A stretch of 64,000 bases of DNA, from NCBI GenBank assembly GCA_002412495.1, contig DHVE01000012.1:522-64521 (forward strand), in the 5' to 3' direction. Source of the stretch: Betaproteobacteria bacterium UBA5216. Lineage in GTDB: Bacteria > Pseudomonadota > Gammaproteobacteria > Burkholderiales > SG8-41. A program made the translations under genes and the position numbers. The notes below the pieces were generated by a model. That model saw only the letters and a program-made list of their open reading frames with translations. It searched no databases and was not told the origin of the DNA. Every line of letters begins with the position of its first letter. Position 1 is the first letter of the stretch. This document shows positions 63,308 to 64,000 of the stretch, in pieces.

Positions 63308-64000
63308 TTATGCCGCTTGCGCCGATTTGACCGGAATGCCGCCGCGCTGCACCCAGCGATAACGGTCCGTCAATGCATCCGCAAGCGGTCTTCGCTTCGC
63401 GTCATCCACCGCGATCCACATACGCAGCAGGTGGCGCTCGCGTCCGGGTTCGGGATAATCCTCAAACGCCTCGCGCGCGTGCAACATCGTGTGATTGTTG
63501 ACGAGCTGAATGTCGCCCTCCTGAAAATCCATGGTCAGCATCAACTGTGGACGATTGGCGATCTCCTGCACCTTCAATAGCGCCTCGCGCTGGATCGCCG
63601 CCGGCGCGTATTGCGCGCCATGCCGTGCGGCGGAATCATAGTAAGGCAAACTGTTAATGCGCGCCGTCACCTTGCCGCGGCACTCGCTGAACATCGGCAG
63701 ACTGAAAAGACCTTTCTCGCCCGCGGGCTCTTCACCGCGCCAGTCGATATGAAATTGGCCATACAGCGCCTCCAGCAGATCAGGCCGTTCCCCGCGCAGC
63801 ACGTTGTGGATGGTCAATGCACTGGTGATTTTGCTGGCGCCGCCACGCTTGGCGGTGCGCAGGCAAAACAGCCCCAGCAAATCCATCGGCAGCATGTCGG
63901 TATGAAAATCCATGCGCTGGCTGGTTTGATATGCGCGCGCATTCGGGTCCGCCTGTGTGCGCCCTTCGTCGCGCACATGGCCCAGCAGATGCCCGCGCGC
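63308..64000 (-). CDS. TauD/TfdA-family dioxygenase 2 (5' end beyond window)
   Basis: At least 231 residues are encoded; the frame stays open to the right edge, reading RGHLLGHVRDEGRTQADPNA before the first ATG-like start, so the real start is outside. The iron pair is in MDFHTDMLP and the distal His in NNHTMLHAREAFEDYPEP. Together with the TfdA-like gene it makes a dioxygenase pair, possibly for related substrates. Confidence 0.85.
   Translation of the reverse strand, partial: ARGHLLGHVRDEGRTQADPNARAYQTSQRMDFHTDMLPMDLLGLFCLRTAKRGGASKITSALTIHNVLRGERPDLLEALYGQFHIDWRGEEPAGEKGLFSLPMFSECRGKVTARINSLPYYDSAARHGAQYAPAAIQREALLKVQEIANRPQLMLTMDFQEGDIQLVNNHTMLHAREAFEDYPEPGRERHLLRMWIAVDDAKRRPLADALTDRYRWVQRGGIPVKSAQAA

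Overview
The window looks like a chromosomal segment of a GC-rich betaproteobacterium, most likely order Burkholderiales. This is inferred from the rRNA leader, the conserved scpA-scpB / trpS / site-2 protease / YciO / PHP-phosphatase neighbourhood, and eight Bug/TctC-type periplasmic receptors, an expansion typical of that order. I ran no database search, so family calls rest on motifs visible in the translations.

Layout. Positions 1-408 (minus) hold the 5' end of a 16S rRNA gene, its leader with a boxA, an initiator tRNA-fMet and a strong sigma70-type promoter. An RND efflux operon (outer-membrane factor, adaptor, pump) occupies 536-6497 on the minus strand. From 6.9 to 11.9 kb (plus) lie an alpha/beta hydrolase with a Gly at the nucleophile position, a NorQ/CbbQ-like AAA+ ATPase with its VWA partner, and a PQQ sugar dehydrogenase. 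From 11.9 to 20 kb (minus) there is a housekeeping block: BT1-like transporter, ScpB, ScpA, a frameshifted small gene, TrpS, M50 protease, YciO-like protein and RNase AM-like phosphatase. From 20 to 28.3 kb are mixed genes: DUF1223, a cytochrome/Vgb-lyase fusion, HNH nuclease, RhlE-like helicase, TPR-methyltransferase, two NTF2-like paralogues and a PhyH-type dioxygenase.

From 28.3 kb to the end the window is an accessory catabolic region: Bug receptors interleaved with FAD monooxygenases, MmgE/PrpD, a four-domain rhodanese protein, a DMSO-reductase-family molybdoenzyme, a hotdog protein, a NarXL-like two-component system next to a TonB-dependent receptor, a PIN protein, an NHL-repeat protein, cytochrome P460, SDR, DHDPS-like aldolase, two ThDP enzymes, an ACMSD-like amidohydrolase and two TauD/TfdA dioxygenases. 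The whole suggests uptake and oxidation of aromatic or organosulfur acids, but no substrate can be assigned from sequence.

The most unusual signal is an AT-rich motif of about 30 nt present in 12 copies, with a TAAAAACA core followed a few bases later by a GTTA/CTTA box. Eleven copies lie within about 120 nt of a start codon (most within 60) or overlap it. One sits in frame inside a ThDP enzyme gene. This looks like a dispersed, possibly mobile, regulatory repeat. Other points of note are catalytic-residue losses in a hydrolase and an SDR, two gene remnants, and several palindromic intergenic repeats. No CRISPR array, complete insertion sequence or prophage is visible.
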